Source: Rhodobacteraceae bacterium LNNU 3342
Lineage (GTDB): Bacteria; Pseudomonadota; Alphaproteobacteria; Rhodobacterales; Rhodobacteraceae
Assembly: GCA_008711135.1 (NCBI GenBank)
Contig: VUAW01000026.1
Coordinates: 1 to 33,868, forward strand
Direction: 5' to 3'
Length of the DNA: 33,868 nt
A program made the translations under genes and the position numbers. Shown here in pieces: positions 8,109-16,516 of this stretch. The notes under the pieces are model-generated. The model did no database searches and was not told the DNA's origin. It saw only the letters and a program-made list of their open reading frames with translations. How positions within the stretch are numbered: position 1 is the stretch's first letter; each line of letters starts with the position of its first letter.

Positions 8109-8465
8109 ATGAGTGGACCATTGGAAGACGTCGTCAAGCGGTGGACGGCCAAGCGCAAGTCGGCGCTGGTCATCGAGATCATTCGGGGTAAGACGACGGT
8201 GGCGGAAGCCAGCCGCGGCTATGACCTCTCCCCCTCCGAGATCGAGGGTTGGGTCGATGATGCCCGTCGGGGCATGGAGAATGCGCTGCGGGCGAACCCG
8301 CTGGACGTTCGGCAGGAATACGAGAAGCAGCTCCGCGATCTGCAGGAGGCCTATGGCGAGGCCATGCTGGAGCTGCGCGCGCGAAAAAAGCTGGCGGCCC
8401 TCATGGAGCGGGAGGATCGAGCCATGGTTGCGCCACTGGTCCGAGCGACCATGGCGAGGAATTGA
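8109..8465 (+). CDS. IS3-family transposase orfA (helix-turn-helix subunit)
   Basis: This encodes 118 aa. The N-terminal half (VKRWTAKRKSALVIEIIRGK, TTVAEASRGYDLSPSEIEGW) is a helix-turn-helix that binds the element's terminal repeats. The following stretch (ENALRANPLDVRQEYEKQLR) is a predicted coiled coil of the kind used for OrfA-OrfAB pairing. An ATG at 8109 is preceded by AAGGAG further upstream (near 8091) and a closer weak purine run. The stop at 8463-8465 overlaps the beginning of the orfB frame, as expected for a family that makes its transposase by frameshifting. Inside an inactivated element it may at most make a DNA-binding inhibitor. Confidence 0.75.
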   Translation: MSGPLEDVVKRWTAKRKSALVIEIIRGKTTVAEASRGYDLSPSEIEGWVDDARRGMENALRANPLDVRQEYEKQLRDLQEAYGEAMLELRARKKLAALMEREDRAMVAPLVRATMARN

Positions 8466-9320
8466 TCCGGACGCTCCATGAGGGCCTGCTGGCGGATGGG
8501 ATCAAGGTGTCTTTGGCAAAGCTCTGCGCCTGGTTCGGCGTGCCGCGCAGGACGGTCTACTACAAGCCCACCAAGGCTGCGCCAAAGGTCGATCCCAGCT
8601 TCGCCGAGCCAATCAAGGCCATGATCGAGGAGAACCCTTCGTTTGGCTACCGCACGGTGGCCTTCCTGCTGGGCTTCAACAGTGAGGCCCCGAACGCCAC
8701 CGGTTCGAGTGAGCGGGCCGAACACTGTGCAGCGGATCTTCCAGCTGAAGAACTGGCAGGTCCGCAAGCGTCCCATTGGCATGCGGCCCCGCATCCAGGC
8801 GCTGCCGTCCGTCGCCACCGCGCCGAACGAGCGCTGGTCCACCGACCTGTGCCGGATCTGGGCCGGCAAGGACGGCTGGACCTCCTTGGCCTTGGTGATC
8901 GATTGCCACACACGCGAACTTCTCGGCTGGCACCTGTCTCGCACCGGCAAGGCAACCACGGCCGCCAGCGCGCTGGAACATGCTCTGATCAGCCGCTTCG
9001 GCACCTTGGGCCGCGTCAACCGCGAGTTCTTGCTGAGGTCCGACAATGGCCTGGTCTTCACCAGCCGGCACTACACGGCCCTGGTCCGCAGCTACGGCCT
9101 GAAGCAGGAGTTCATCACCCCATATGGCCCGCAACAGAACGGTATGGTCGAGCGCGTGATCCGGACGCTGAAGGAGCAGTGCGTTCACCGCCACCGCTTC
9201 GAGAGCATCCAGCACGCCGCGCGCGCCATCGGCGACTGGATCCAGTTCTACAACACCCGCCGCCCGCATCAGGCACTTGCCATGCGCACGCCAGCCGAAG
9301 CATTCAGATTAGCGGCTTAA
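8462..9320 (+). pseudogene. IS3-family transposase orfB (DDE integrase), disrupted by a ~40-nt insertion
   Basis: The first piece (to 8680) reads the orfB N-terminal domain, including WFGVPRRTVYYKPTKAAP and PSFGYRTVAFLLGFN. The second piece (from 8721) resumes one frame away with NTVQRIFQLKNWQVRKRPIG. It then carries the rve/DDE core: RWSTDLCRIWAG (first D), LRSDNGLVFTS (second D) and PQQNGMVERVIRTLKEQC (E), ending FYNTRRPHQAL. Intact relatives run from GFN directly to KNTVQRI, so the 40 nt at 8681-8720 are an insertion that replaces one codon and shifts the frame. All catalytic residues survive, but not in one protein. Confidence 0.8.
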
Positions 9321-9351
9321 CTGAGCAGATTCAGCTGGGTCAATACACAGA

Positions 9352-9950
9352 TCCCTTGCGCCGTCCCGGCTGGTGGCAAGCTCCGGTTCCGCCGTGCCTG
9401 CCTGCGCCGCGCCCGGAAAGGAGGCCGGGCCGCCTTGACGGGGCTGCGGGGCGAAGACACCCAGGCACTCGCCGTCTGATCCCAAGCGCTTCGCGGCCCC
9501 CACCGCGGGCGCATCCCGCCCTATCACGCTGCACATCTCCCTTGGCGCACCTGCGGAACTTTTTTTGTCGCGGTTTATGAAACGTCGAGGGGGCGCCGGT
9601 CCCGAAATCGAAGAGCCCCTGAAGTCTTCAGGCCGCCCCCGAGAGGGCCGGGCACTTGGCGGTGCATCTGCTTCGCAGCAATCCAGTGCGAACCGTTCGA
9701 ATATCGAAAATCAAACGACCCAACGCATTCAAGGTGTTAGTCTGCGTTCTCAGGTGGCAGAATTCAAACCTAGGAACAAATCTCCACATGCTGGGGACGC
9801 GGGTCTAGAAGCCGCCGGGGCTCCGAAGGTCAGACCTCCCCCCTCTGCTAGTGCAAGAGCTGTCGATGCCAGCTAAGTGATTATCCATTTCTGCGCAGAG
9901 GCGTAACGTGTCAGATCCGTCAGTCTCGACGGGCATAAAGGAGCCACACC
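9352..9950. other. Gene-poor DNA between IS3 element and small basic gene
   Basis: Open frames here (for example one starting near 9565 on the plus strand) have no homology pattern or ribosome site. The stretch holds the first copy of the ~55-bp repeat (9593-9647) and, at its right end, the ribosome site AAAGGAG of the small gene at 9951. Confidence 0.5.
9593..9647 (+). repeat. ~55-bp direct repeat, copy 1
   Basis: It begins GCGCCGGT and ends CCGAGAGGG; the centre GCCCCTGAAGTCTTCA is identical in both copies. Compared with 10152-10205 it matches at roughly four fifths of positions with one single-base length difference. Around the centre, CCTGAAG-T-CTTCAGG is a perfect 7-bp hairpin in this copy. 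The two copies lie in the same orientation on either side of the small gene at 9951-10079. Confidence 0.65.
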
Positions 9951-10079
9951 ATGGCTAAAGGCATGAACAAGCGAAAGCGCGACGAGAAAAAGCCTAAGAA
10001 GGAGAAGCAGAAGGTAATCGCAGCGGCGCCCAGCACAAAGGACGTTGTTTCTAAAGCGGTCACCAAGGCGAGCAAGTAA
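9951..10079 (+). CDS. 42-residue lysine-rich protein
   Basis: It starts MAKGMNKRKRDEKKPKKEKQ and ends VSKAVTKASK. The N-terminal half is almost entirely Lys/Arg/Glu; the C-terminal half is Ala/Lys-rich and could form a helix. A strong ribosome site (AAAGGAG) sits 8 bp before the ATG, and the basic charge pattern spans the whole frame, so I consider it a real gene. It resembles, from memory, a family of very small basic 'MAKG...KKPKK' proteins found in Rhodobacteraceae and often annotated as hypothetical. Nucleic-acid binding is possible from the charge but is an inference. Confidence 0.7.
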   Translation: MAKGMNKRKRDEKKPKKEKQKVIAAAPSTKDVVSKAVTKASK

Positions 10080-10151
10080 CAGGTCCAACGGCACCTCGGG
10101 AGCGTGAGGATACAAATGCTCCGAATTGTGGATGCGAGAGTTTGCCTTCAT

Positions 10152-10205
10152 GCGCCGGTACCCAGTCGACCGGCCCCTGAAGTCTTCATCCCGCCCCTGA
10201 GAGGG
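10152..10205 (+). repeat. ~55-bp direct repeat, copy 2
   Basis: Same orientation as 9593-9647. It shares GCGCCGGT, TCGA, GCCCCTGAAGTCTTCA, CCGCCCC and GAGAGGG in the same order. The hairpin is weaker here because the bases after CTTCA are TC instead of GG. Position: 73 bp after the stop of the small gene. Confidence 0.65.
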
Positions 10206-10335
10206 TATGGCGCGCGCCGCGCCTCGGAGGTCCCCATAGGAGTATGAGGCCGCGCGCTGTCGGGGTTTGCCCACTGCCCGACTAACGGGGATGCTTTGCT
10301 AGGGGAGCTAGACTGGCGCATCCTGCCTTGCATCC

Positions 10336-10671
10336 TCACCCTGCGAAGTTGCCGTAGGTGAGTGCCTGCGGGTTCTTCACCGCGAGGGCGAGGCGTTCTT
10401 CGGCGAGGATGGTGCAGAGGTTCCTGACAAAGTCGTCATTGACGTACCCAACCTCGATGCGCGCCTGCCACCGGTCATAGATCGTGGCTGCCTCTGCGAA
10501 GTTGCCGACCAGGAAGCTGCCCGCATTCATTGCCTTCGTGGGCACCACCGGGAGCCCGAACAGGCGGGGTTCAACCGCTGCCGCAGGATCGCCCAGGATG
10601 TACTTCCCATCCGCGTCCTTGAGCAGCCGCATGCGCCACCAGTCCGCCGGGTGCAGGGTAGTTTCGCCTTT
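10336..10671 (-). pseudogene. HK97-family phage major capsid protein, C-terminal fragment
   Basis: The readable frame contains DWWRMRLLKDADGKYILGDP, LFGLPVVPTKAMNAGSFLVG and FVRNLCTILAEERLALAVKN. The order 'LFGLPVV-x-(T/S)-x-x-M-x-x-G-x-x-L(V/L)G(N/D)F', then a final block on low-abundance residues before 'ALTYG', is the C-terminal A-domain of HK97-fold major capsid proteins. About 110 residues remain out of the usual ~400. Upstream of about 10671 an in-frame TAA and loss of homology mark the break. No other capsid, portal or protease gene is nearby, so this is a lone prophage or gene-transfer-agent-like scrap. Confidence 0.75.
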
Positions 10672-10771
10672 GAGTTACGGAAGCGCCCTCCCGATTCTCG
10701 AAGACCCGTTTGGCGTGACGCGCCATTAGTAGCATGGCGCCTTGCTCACGCCGTCGTGAGCACAGGAGCAT

Positions 10772-11251
10772 CTACTGCTGCTCTGCGGCCGGGCGAACTC
10801 CGTAGGTCCGATGGGCGTCCCTTACCATCTCCTCCTCGCCCCGCTCGGGGAAAAGAACGTAGCTCGGCGCCAGGATCGGGGTCGTCCGCTCGACATGCAC
10901 CACGATGACGTGGCGGATCGGGAAGTTGCCACCGGTCATGCGCAGCAAGGGCGCCACAAGACTCCCGAAGCCCGGCTGCTCGGGGGCAACAACCTCTCCC
11001 TGCCCCTCGATCTTGTGTCCGCGCTGGCGGAAGATGTCGATCAGGCTCACGCAGACCGCCGGGTTCGCCCTGATGTTGCGGACACTGTTGGCCGAGGCGA
11101 TGTCCGCGATGACCAGCCGGTCGTCGCCCTGCGCCGCGAAGATCTCCTTGGGCGAGACATTGGGCCTGCCCCTGGAATCGACCGTCGCCAGCCAGCACAG
11201 GACCGCGGCCTCGATATCCGCCGGAACCAAGCTTGTCTTCTTCTGCACCAC
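10772..11251 (-). CDS. Pyridoxamine 5'-phosphate oxidase-family (PPOX) flavin-binding protein
   Basis: This encodes about 159 aa. The N-terminal LVPADIEAAVLCWLATVDSR, then GRPNVSPKEIFAA and LVIADIASANSVRNIRANP, followed by VCVSLIDIFRQRGHKIEGQG, are the split-barrel FMN-binding pattern of the PPOX superfamily. The GTG at 11251 (or the next codon, 11248) is chosen because family members begin only a few residues before the ADIEA helix; an in-frame TTG at 11332 would add 27 residues. The substrate cannot be predicted: family members reduce or bind flavins, F420, heme or quinone-like molecules. It is divergent from the tannase gene, with which it shares a ~140-bp control region. Confidence 0.8.
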   Translation of the reverse strand: MVQKKTSLVPADIEAAVLCWLATVDSRGRPNVSPKEIFAAQGDDRLVIADIASANSVRNIRANPAVCVSLIDIFRQRGHKIEGQGEVVAPEQPGFGSLVAPLLRMTGGNFPIRHVIVVHVERTTPILAPSYVLFPERGEEEMVRDAHRTYGVRPAAEQQ

Positions 11252-11392
11252 ATCCGCCCCCGTCTGCGTAGCCTCCTGAGGGTAGCGGCAAGGCTGCCCG
11301 CTGTCGATCACGCCGTCTGCCCACGGCTGCAAGTTTCGCTTTCCCCTGCGCCACCCGCCCCTTACGCTCCCCGACAGGAGAGGAGGACCTAC

Positions 11393-12973
11393 ATGAACAG
11401 CACGATGATCCTGCCACTGGGGGTGGCGCTCTGCGCCATCTCAGCCTCAGGCGCCCTTGCGCAGAACCGCGCCAGCCTGACGGAACTGCCGGAAGGCTCG
11501 CGCGTCGCATACGCCCCGGTCATCGCGGGCGCGGATTGCGCCGCCCTGGCCCATGAAGCTTTCGACGGCATCACCCATCTCGCGACCAGCGAGGAGACCG
11601 GCGAGGCCGGCCCCTTCTGCCGCATCCAGGGCATCATCCACCCCGAGATCCAGTTCGAGATCGCCCTGCCCCAAGCCTGGAACCGCCGGCTCTACATGTT
11701 CGGCAACGGCGGCTATGCCGGCGAGGATCTGAACGATCCGGCGCGGCTTGCGCTGCGCGACGCGGCACTGGCCCGCGGATTCATGACGGTTCAGCAGAAC
11801 ACCGGCCACGACGCCCGCACCTACAGCCTGGGCGACTTTGCCGACGGCAGCCTGTCGCGGCTGGTGGATTACGCGCACCGGGCGGTGCACGAGACCGTGG
11901 TGGCCGCGAAGACGATCGCGCAGGACTACTATGACCAGAGCCCGGCTTATTCCTATTGGGACGGATGCTCGACCGGTGGGCGCCAGGGCCTGATGGCGGC
12001 GCAGCGCTATCCCGGCGACTTCGACGGCATTGTGGCCGGCGCGCCGGTGCTGGACTTCACCGGCACCCAGCTCTGGGGCATCTACAACGCGCAGCAGTTG
12101 GACCGGGCGCCGATTTCTTCGGCCCAGTTGCCGGTGCTGGCGCGGGCGGTGATGGCGGCCTGCGATGCAACGGATGGGCTGGAGGACGGGCTGATCAGCG
12201 ACCCGCGCCAGTGCGAGTTCAATCCTGCCAACGACCTGCTGCGCTGCGAGGGTGGCGCGGGCGACGACTGCTTCACCGAGGACCAGATCGGCGCGATCCA
12301 GGCCATTGCCGATGGCGTGCAGGTTGACGGCGAAACCGTGTTCCCCGGCGTGCCGTGGGGGGTTGAGGGCATGGCGCAGGACCAGAGCGGCTGGAATCTC
12401 TGGATCGTCTCGGATGACGGGCCGAGTCGGCAGCTCGCCTATGGCGACACCTTCCTGCGCAACATGGCGCTCCTGCCCACCCGCGGCACCGACCTTGATT
12501 GGCGCGAATTCGACATTGCCGGCCGCTATGGCGAGATCGGCATGATCCGCGACATCCTGGATGCCACTGATCCGGATCTGTCGGCCTTCAAGCAGCGCGG
12601 CGGCAAGATGATCACCTACTTCGGCTGGGCCGACCCGGCGCTGAACCCGATGATGGGCGTGAACTACTATGAAGACGTCCGCGAGACGATGGGGATCGAG
12701 GAGACGGAGGACTTCTACCGGCTCTTCATGGTGCCGGGCATGTTCCACTGCCGCGCCGGCTATGGCCCCGACACCTTCGACGCCCTGACGCCGCTGATCG
12801 AATGGGTGGAAAACGGACAGGCACCTGATCAGATCCTCGCCAGCCAGATGCAGGACGGCACTGCCACCCGAACCCGCCCGCTCTGCCCTTACCCGCAGGT
12901 AGCGGTGCACGACGGCAGCGGCGACCCGGACGCAGCGGCAAGCTTCACCTGCGAAGCGCCCACCGAGGGCTGA
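11393..12973 (+). CDS. Tannase/feruloyl esterase-family secreted hydrolase
   Basis: This encodes 526 aa. It opens with a signal peptide (MNSTMILPLGVALCAISASG, then ALAQ). The catalytic serine sits in DGCSTGGRQGLMAAQRYP (C192, S193), the aspartate in FGWADPALNP (~D414) and the histidine in GMFHCRAG (~H452, C453). The paired cysteines next to Ser and His form the CS-D-HC disulfide typical of the tannase/feruloyl esterase family. It should hydrolyse ester bonds of plant phenolics in the periplasm or outside the cell. The ATG at 11393 follows a strong AGGAGAGGAGG ribosome site; the long upstream open frame is antisense to the PPOX gene and is not part of this protein. Confidence 0.92.
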   Translation: MNSTMILPLGVALCAISASGALAQNRASLTELPEGSRVAYAPVIAGADCAALAHEAFDGITHLATSEETGEAGPFCRIQGIIHPEIQFEIALPQAWNRRLYMFGNGGYAGEDLNDPARLALRDAALARGFMTVQQNTGHDARTYSLGDFADGSLSRLVDYAHRAVHETVVAAKTIAQDYYDQSPAYSYWDGCSTGGRQGLMAAQRYPGDFDGIVAGAPVLDFTGTQLWGIYNAQQLDRAPISSAQLPVLARAVMAACDATDGLEDGLISDPRQCEFNPANDLLRCEGGAGDDCFTEDQIGAIQAIADGVQVDGETVFPGVPWGVEGMAQDQSGWNLWIVSDDGPSRQLAYGDTFLRNMALLPTRGTDLDWREFDIAGRYGEIGMIRDILDATDPDLSAFKQRGGKMITYFGWADPALNPMMGVNYYEDVRETMGIEETEDFYRLFMVPGMFHCRAGYGPDTFDALTPLIEWVENGQAPDQILASQMQDGTATRTRPLCPYPQVAVHDGSGDPDAAASFTCEAPTEG

Positions 12974-13061
12974 GCGGCTCCAGTTGCAAGGCCGCTGCGC
13001 ATACTGGCGCAGCGGAAGAGCTGTGCCCGGAACATTTCATGGGCTCCGGGTGATGTGAGAC

Positions 13062-13532
13062 ATGACCCACACCCGCCGCATTGAGCTGCACGAGACCGAT
13101 CGCGTCCCTTGGCTGGGGCTGATCCTTGGATGGGGCGCGATGCTGCCGTTTGCCCTCTGCTCCGCAGGAGCCTGGCTTCTTGATACACAGATTGCCGACG
13201 CCGCACGGGCGGCGGCGCACCTCTGGGGCGGCGCGCTGCTGCTGTTCTTCTCCGGCGTGCGCCGCGGCCTGAGCTTTCGCACCAAGGGCGGGCCGACGAT
13301 GTCGCAGATGCTGACCTTCGCGGGCCTGTTCTGCATCGGGCTCACGGTGTTGCTCGTTCCGGTGTCCTGGGGCTTGGGGCTGATCACGCTGACATTTGCA
13401 GCACTCGCGGTCGCGGACGTCCACGCAGCACAGCATGGCGAGGCCCCGCTCTACTTCACCCGGCTTCGGCCGTGGCAGATGACCTTCGCCACAGCGGCGG
13501 TGGCACTCTGCTGGGCTGCGGGAAACGCCTGA
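13062..13532 (+). CDS. DUF3429-type integral membrane protein
   Basis: This encodes 156 aa with about four to five membrane helices: ~17-38 (PWLGLILGWGAMLPFALCSA), ~50-68, ~84-103, ~104-120 and ~140-153. The opening 'VPWLGLILGWGAMLPF' and the helix after 'HLWGGALLLFFSGVRRGLSF' are characteristic of DUF3429 proteins, which have no assigned function. It follows the tannase gene by 88 bp on the same strand and may share its transcript, though no functional link is evident. The ribosome site is weak. Confidence 0.75.
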   Translation: MTHTRRIELHETDRVPWLGLILGWGAMLPFALCSAGAWLLDTQIADAARAAAHLWGGALLLFFSGVRRGLSFRTKGGPTMSQMLTFAGLFCIGLTVLLVPVSWGLGLITLTFAALAVADVHAAQHGEAPLYFTRLRPWQMTFATAAVALCWAAGNA

Positions 13533-13729
13533 GTGCTTTTCCGGCCTTCCTGCAATCCTACACCGGTCCCTCAAGGATCTCGTCTAGTCTCGGATGTCCC
13601 CAATATCGCCATGCGCCTGTTGAGCCGTGAGTTGTGGCCGCCGCCGCATCGGGCTGATATGCGCTTGGGTGGCATCCCCTTGCAGTTCTCGCCCTACTGC
13701 GGTTTCGTGCTCACAAACTGGAGGTCCTT
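13533..13729. other. Intergenic region before the heme oxygenase-phytochrome pair
   Basis: No gene is supported. It presumably holds the promoter for the bphO-bphP pair; I see no distinctive operator. It ends with the ribosome site GGAGG at 13720-13724. Confidence 0.4.
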
Positions 13730-14293
13730 GTGCCCCATCACGCCATTCGTGCCGCCCTTCGCCATGGCACCTCGGATCTGCATGCCACCCTTGACGAGGT
13801 AGTCGGACCTTTGGACACAGCGTCTGCTTACGCCGGTTACTTGCGCGGCAGCTACGCATTTAGGAAAGCGATCGAGCCAGAACTGCAGGCAGCTAGCGAG
13901 GGCACGGGCTGGCGGCCTGCCCTTTTGGCGGATACCATTGCAGGTGACCTGGAGCATCTCGGGACTCCATGTCCCGGGGCAGTAGCAACGCCCCGGATGG
14001 ATGGGCTCTCGGCGGCAGCGGGTGCTTTTTATGTAGTAGAAGGATCTGCCTTGGGAGCGGGCCTGATCCGCCAGCGCGCTGCGGCACTTGGCTTCACCGA
14101 CGGATCTGGCGCGACGCATCTGGCACGCCAGACGGAAGACCGGCGCCGTTGGAGGCAGTTTCTTGATTGGCTGGACACAGCAGGCTGCGACCTGCCTAGG
14201 GCAATTGCAGCGGCTCGTGCCGTCTTTGGTGTTGCACTGGAGGCGTATACCGCTGAGGCAAAGGGCGATCCAGCTGGCCTATTCCTCCTTTAG
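13730..14293 (+). CDS. bphO: Biliverdin-forming heme oxygenase (BphO-like)
   Basis: This encodes 187 aa. It begins with a GTG placed 6 bp after GGAGG. The proximal heme-ligand histidine is in LRHGTSDLHATLDEVVGPLD (H18 of LHATLD), and the distal helix reads AGAFYVVEGSALGAGLIRQR, which carries the glycine-rich bend over the heme in this family. It opens heme to biliverdin IXa, releasing iron and CO. It lies directly upstream of a bacteriophytochrome on the same strand (60 bp to its ATG), the classic arrangement in which the oxygenase supplies the chromophore. Length matches the bacteriophytochrome-linked heme oxygenases. Confidence 0.88.
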   Translation: MPHHAIRAALRHGTSDLHATLDEVVGPLDTASAYAGYLRGSYAFRKAIEPELQAASEGTGWRPALLADTIAGDLEHLGTPCPGAVATPRMDGLSAAAGAFYVVEGSALGAGLIRQRAAALGFTDGSGATHLARQTEDRRRWRQFLDWLDTAGCDLPRAIAAARAVFGVALEAYTAEAKGDPAGLFLL

Positions 14294-14352
14294 CTGAGCG
14301 ATGCGCGAAAAAGACGTTAGACCCACCGCTCCATCCACCGTAAAGCATAGAA

Positions 14353-16516
14353 ATGACGATCGATTCCCAGCCCCGCCCGTCTCAGCATCAAACGTCGCCT
14401 GACGATACGCTTGATTTGACTGCATGCGACCTTGAGCCGATTCATATTTCCTGGCTCAATCCAGCCGCACGGCCACCTGCTGATCCTTGACCGTGACAGC
14501 CTGAAGGTTGTCGGTGCCGCTGGAAAAGACGTCCGCCTGGTGAACGATGTGATCGGGAACGATCTTGCAGATATCTTCGAGGGCGCCCTTTCTCGTCTTC
14601 CACTGGAAACAGTGCAAGACGGGCCATGTGTTCTTGGTCCGGCTACCATCGCGGGGGTTTCCTGGGAGGTGTTTGCCTATCACAGCGGCGCGAGCCTTGT
14701 GCTGGAGCTGTTGCCGGGCGCCCCTGATCAGGTGGTGCACGCACGCTTCCTCGGGCATATGCAGAACCTGGACAACGAGATTGAACAGTCATCCTCGCTG
14801 ACCGACCTGTTTCGCAATGCAGCCAGGGTTTTCCAGGAATTGACGGGCTACGCCCGGGTGATGATCTATCGCTTCATCGACGACGAGGCCGGCGCCGTTG
14901 TCGGTGAAAGCCGTAGCGAGGAGATGCCGGGGTTCATGAACCACCATTTCCCTGCCTCGGACATCCCCAGGCAGGCACGGGCCTTGTATGTCCGAAACCG
15001 TGTGCGCGTGATTGTCGATGTGAATGCGCAGGTGCAGCGCATTACCGGCTCTGTCGCCGGAATAGAAAGCATAGATCTGAGCGACTCGATGCTGCGCAGC
15101 GTATCGCCTGTGCACCTGCGCTATCTGCGGAACATGGGGGTGCAGAGCTCTGCCTCGATGTCGATCGTCAAGGACGGGGCACTATGGGGGCTGGTCGCCT
15201 GTCACCATCCTGTCCCGCACGATCTGTCACTGAGCACGCGGCTGGCATGCCACTCGCTTGCCGACAGCCTTGCCCGTCACATACGCCTGCGCGAGGAGAC
15301 TCTTCTGTATCGCGAACGTGTCCGGCTGCGCGCGCATGAAGATACCGTGCTGTCACGTCTTGGCCCAGTCGAGCAGCTTAACAGCTTTTTTGCCCAGACC
15401 GGCAAGGCGCTTGCTGAACTTGTCAGCGCCGACGGCTTTGCTGCGGTTCAAGGCAGGGAACTCTTCACCTTTGGCAGTTGCCCCAACCCGCCCGAGCTGC
15501 GCGCCCTTGCCGAGCATGTCTGCCATAGGGCCGTGAGCAAGCCCTTTGCTACGTCACAGCTGTCCCACGATCTCCCGGCGGCCGAAGTTTATCGCGGTAT
15601 CGCCAGTGGAGTTCTTGCGGCAACCATGTGCACCGAGGTGCCGACGATCCTTATGTGGTTTCGCGCCGAGAAACTGCAGACCGTCACATGGGCCGGAAAT
15701 CCTCACAAGGACGTGCCAGCGACGGCAGGCGCCGTCCTGGAGCCGCGTGCCTCGTTCGAAGCGTGGTCCGACGAAGTGCGCGGCAAGTCCAAGCCATGGA
15801 CCGCAGCCGAGGTCGAAGCAGCCGGGCGCTTGGTTCGGCTGCTGCTGGAGGCGCGCAACACACGCCGCATTCGCAGGCTGAACAACGAGTTGTCGATCAC
15901 CTTGACGGAGAACGAGAAGCTCATTCAGCAGAAAGAGTTCCTGCTGCGGGAGGTGAACCACCGCGTCCAGAACAGCCTCTCGCTTGTGGCGTCCTTCCTG
16001 CGCATGCAGAGCAAAGATGCCGAACCACATGTCCAAGCCCAACTGCAAGAGGCTCTTAGCCGATTGTCGGCCGTCAGCCTTGTCAACCGGCGTTTATATC
16101 AGGACAACAGCGCCGAAATTGTGGACCTGTCGATCTATCTTGGCGAACTTTCCACAGATATGAAGTCGGCATTGGACCCGGCATGGTCCAGCTGCATCCA
16201 GACGGACTTCGCGCCGATCCTGGTTTCTGCCGACAGGGCCATCAGCATCGGACTTCTGACAAACGAGATCGTGGCGAATACGGTCAAATATGCATATCAG
16301 GGTCAGCCTGGACCCATCTCGGTATCGCTACAGCAGGCACGCAGCGGCCTTCGGCTTGCGGTGTCAGACAATGGCGTCGGTTCCGACGGGACGGTGAAGG
16401 GAACAGGCTTCGGGATGCGCATGGTCCGAGGGTTGGTTGACCAGCTTGGCGGCCAGATGGAGATCGAAAACAACGCGCGTGGGCTGCGTTTGGTCGTCAC
16501 GGCTCCAACTGAATAG
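14353..16516 (+). pseudogene. bphP: Bacteriophytochrome histidine kinase, split by one extra T
   Basis: Translation from ATG 14353 gives the N-terminal tail with the biliverdin-attachment cysteine (LTACDLEPIHI, C25). Then a TTT run at 14447-14449 shifts the frame and a stop follows soon after. Removing one T restores PGSIQPHGHLL and an ~720-aa protein. The rest is in one frame: PAS, GAF with HHFPASDIPRQARALY, PHY with the tongue motif EPRASFEAW, then an HWE/HisKA_2-type kinase (REVNHRVQNSLSLVASFLRM, phospho-acceptor H) and an ATPase domain (NEIVANTVKYA, DNGVG, GTGFGMRMV). A TTG at 14432 could start a 694-aa protein without the cysteine. It is a disrupted red-light sensor, unless the extra T is a sequencing error. 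Confidence 0.85.

Larger units (their letters stand above)
8058..9347 (+). mobile_element. IS3-family insertion sequence, inactivated
   Basis: The ends are inverted repeats: left TGTATTGACCCAG (8058-8070) and right CTGGGTCAATACA (9335-9347), with further matching bases inside (TCTGCTCA near 8076 against TGAGCAGA near 9322). The sequence CAGA lies directly outside both ends (8054-8057 and 9348-9351), a 4-bp target-site duplication. The element is about 1,290 bp and carries the two-frame arrangement (orfA/orfB) of IS3-family elements. orfB is broken by a ~40-nt insertion, so this copy cannot transpose without help. The intact target duplication suggests a fairly recent arrival. Confidence 0.85.

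Noticed and set aside
9565-9876. 103-codon plus-strand frame before the small basic gene
   Set aside because: No ribosome site, no family, and it runs through the repeated 55-bp element.
10811-11392. In-frame upstream extension of the tannase gene giving a ~720-residue protein
   Set aside because: The extension is antisense to the PPOX gene, lacks homology, and a signal peptide with a strong ribosome site starts at 11393.
11447-12910. Long minus-strand open frame (~487 codons) across the tannase gene
   Set aside because: It is the high-GC antisense shadow of a gene with clear catalytic motifs.
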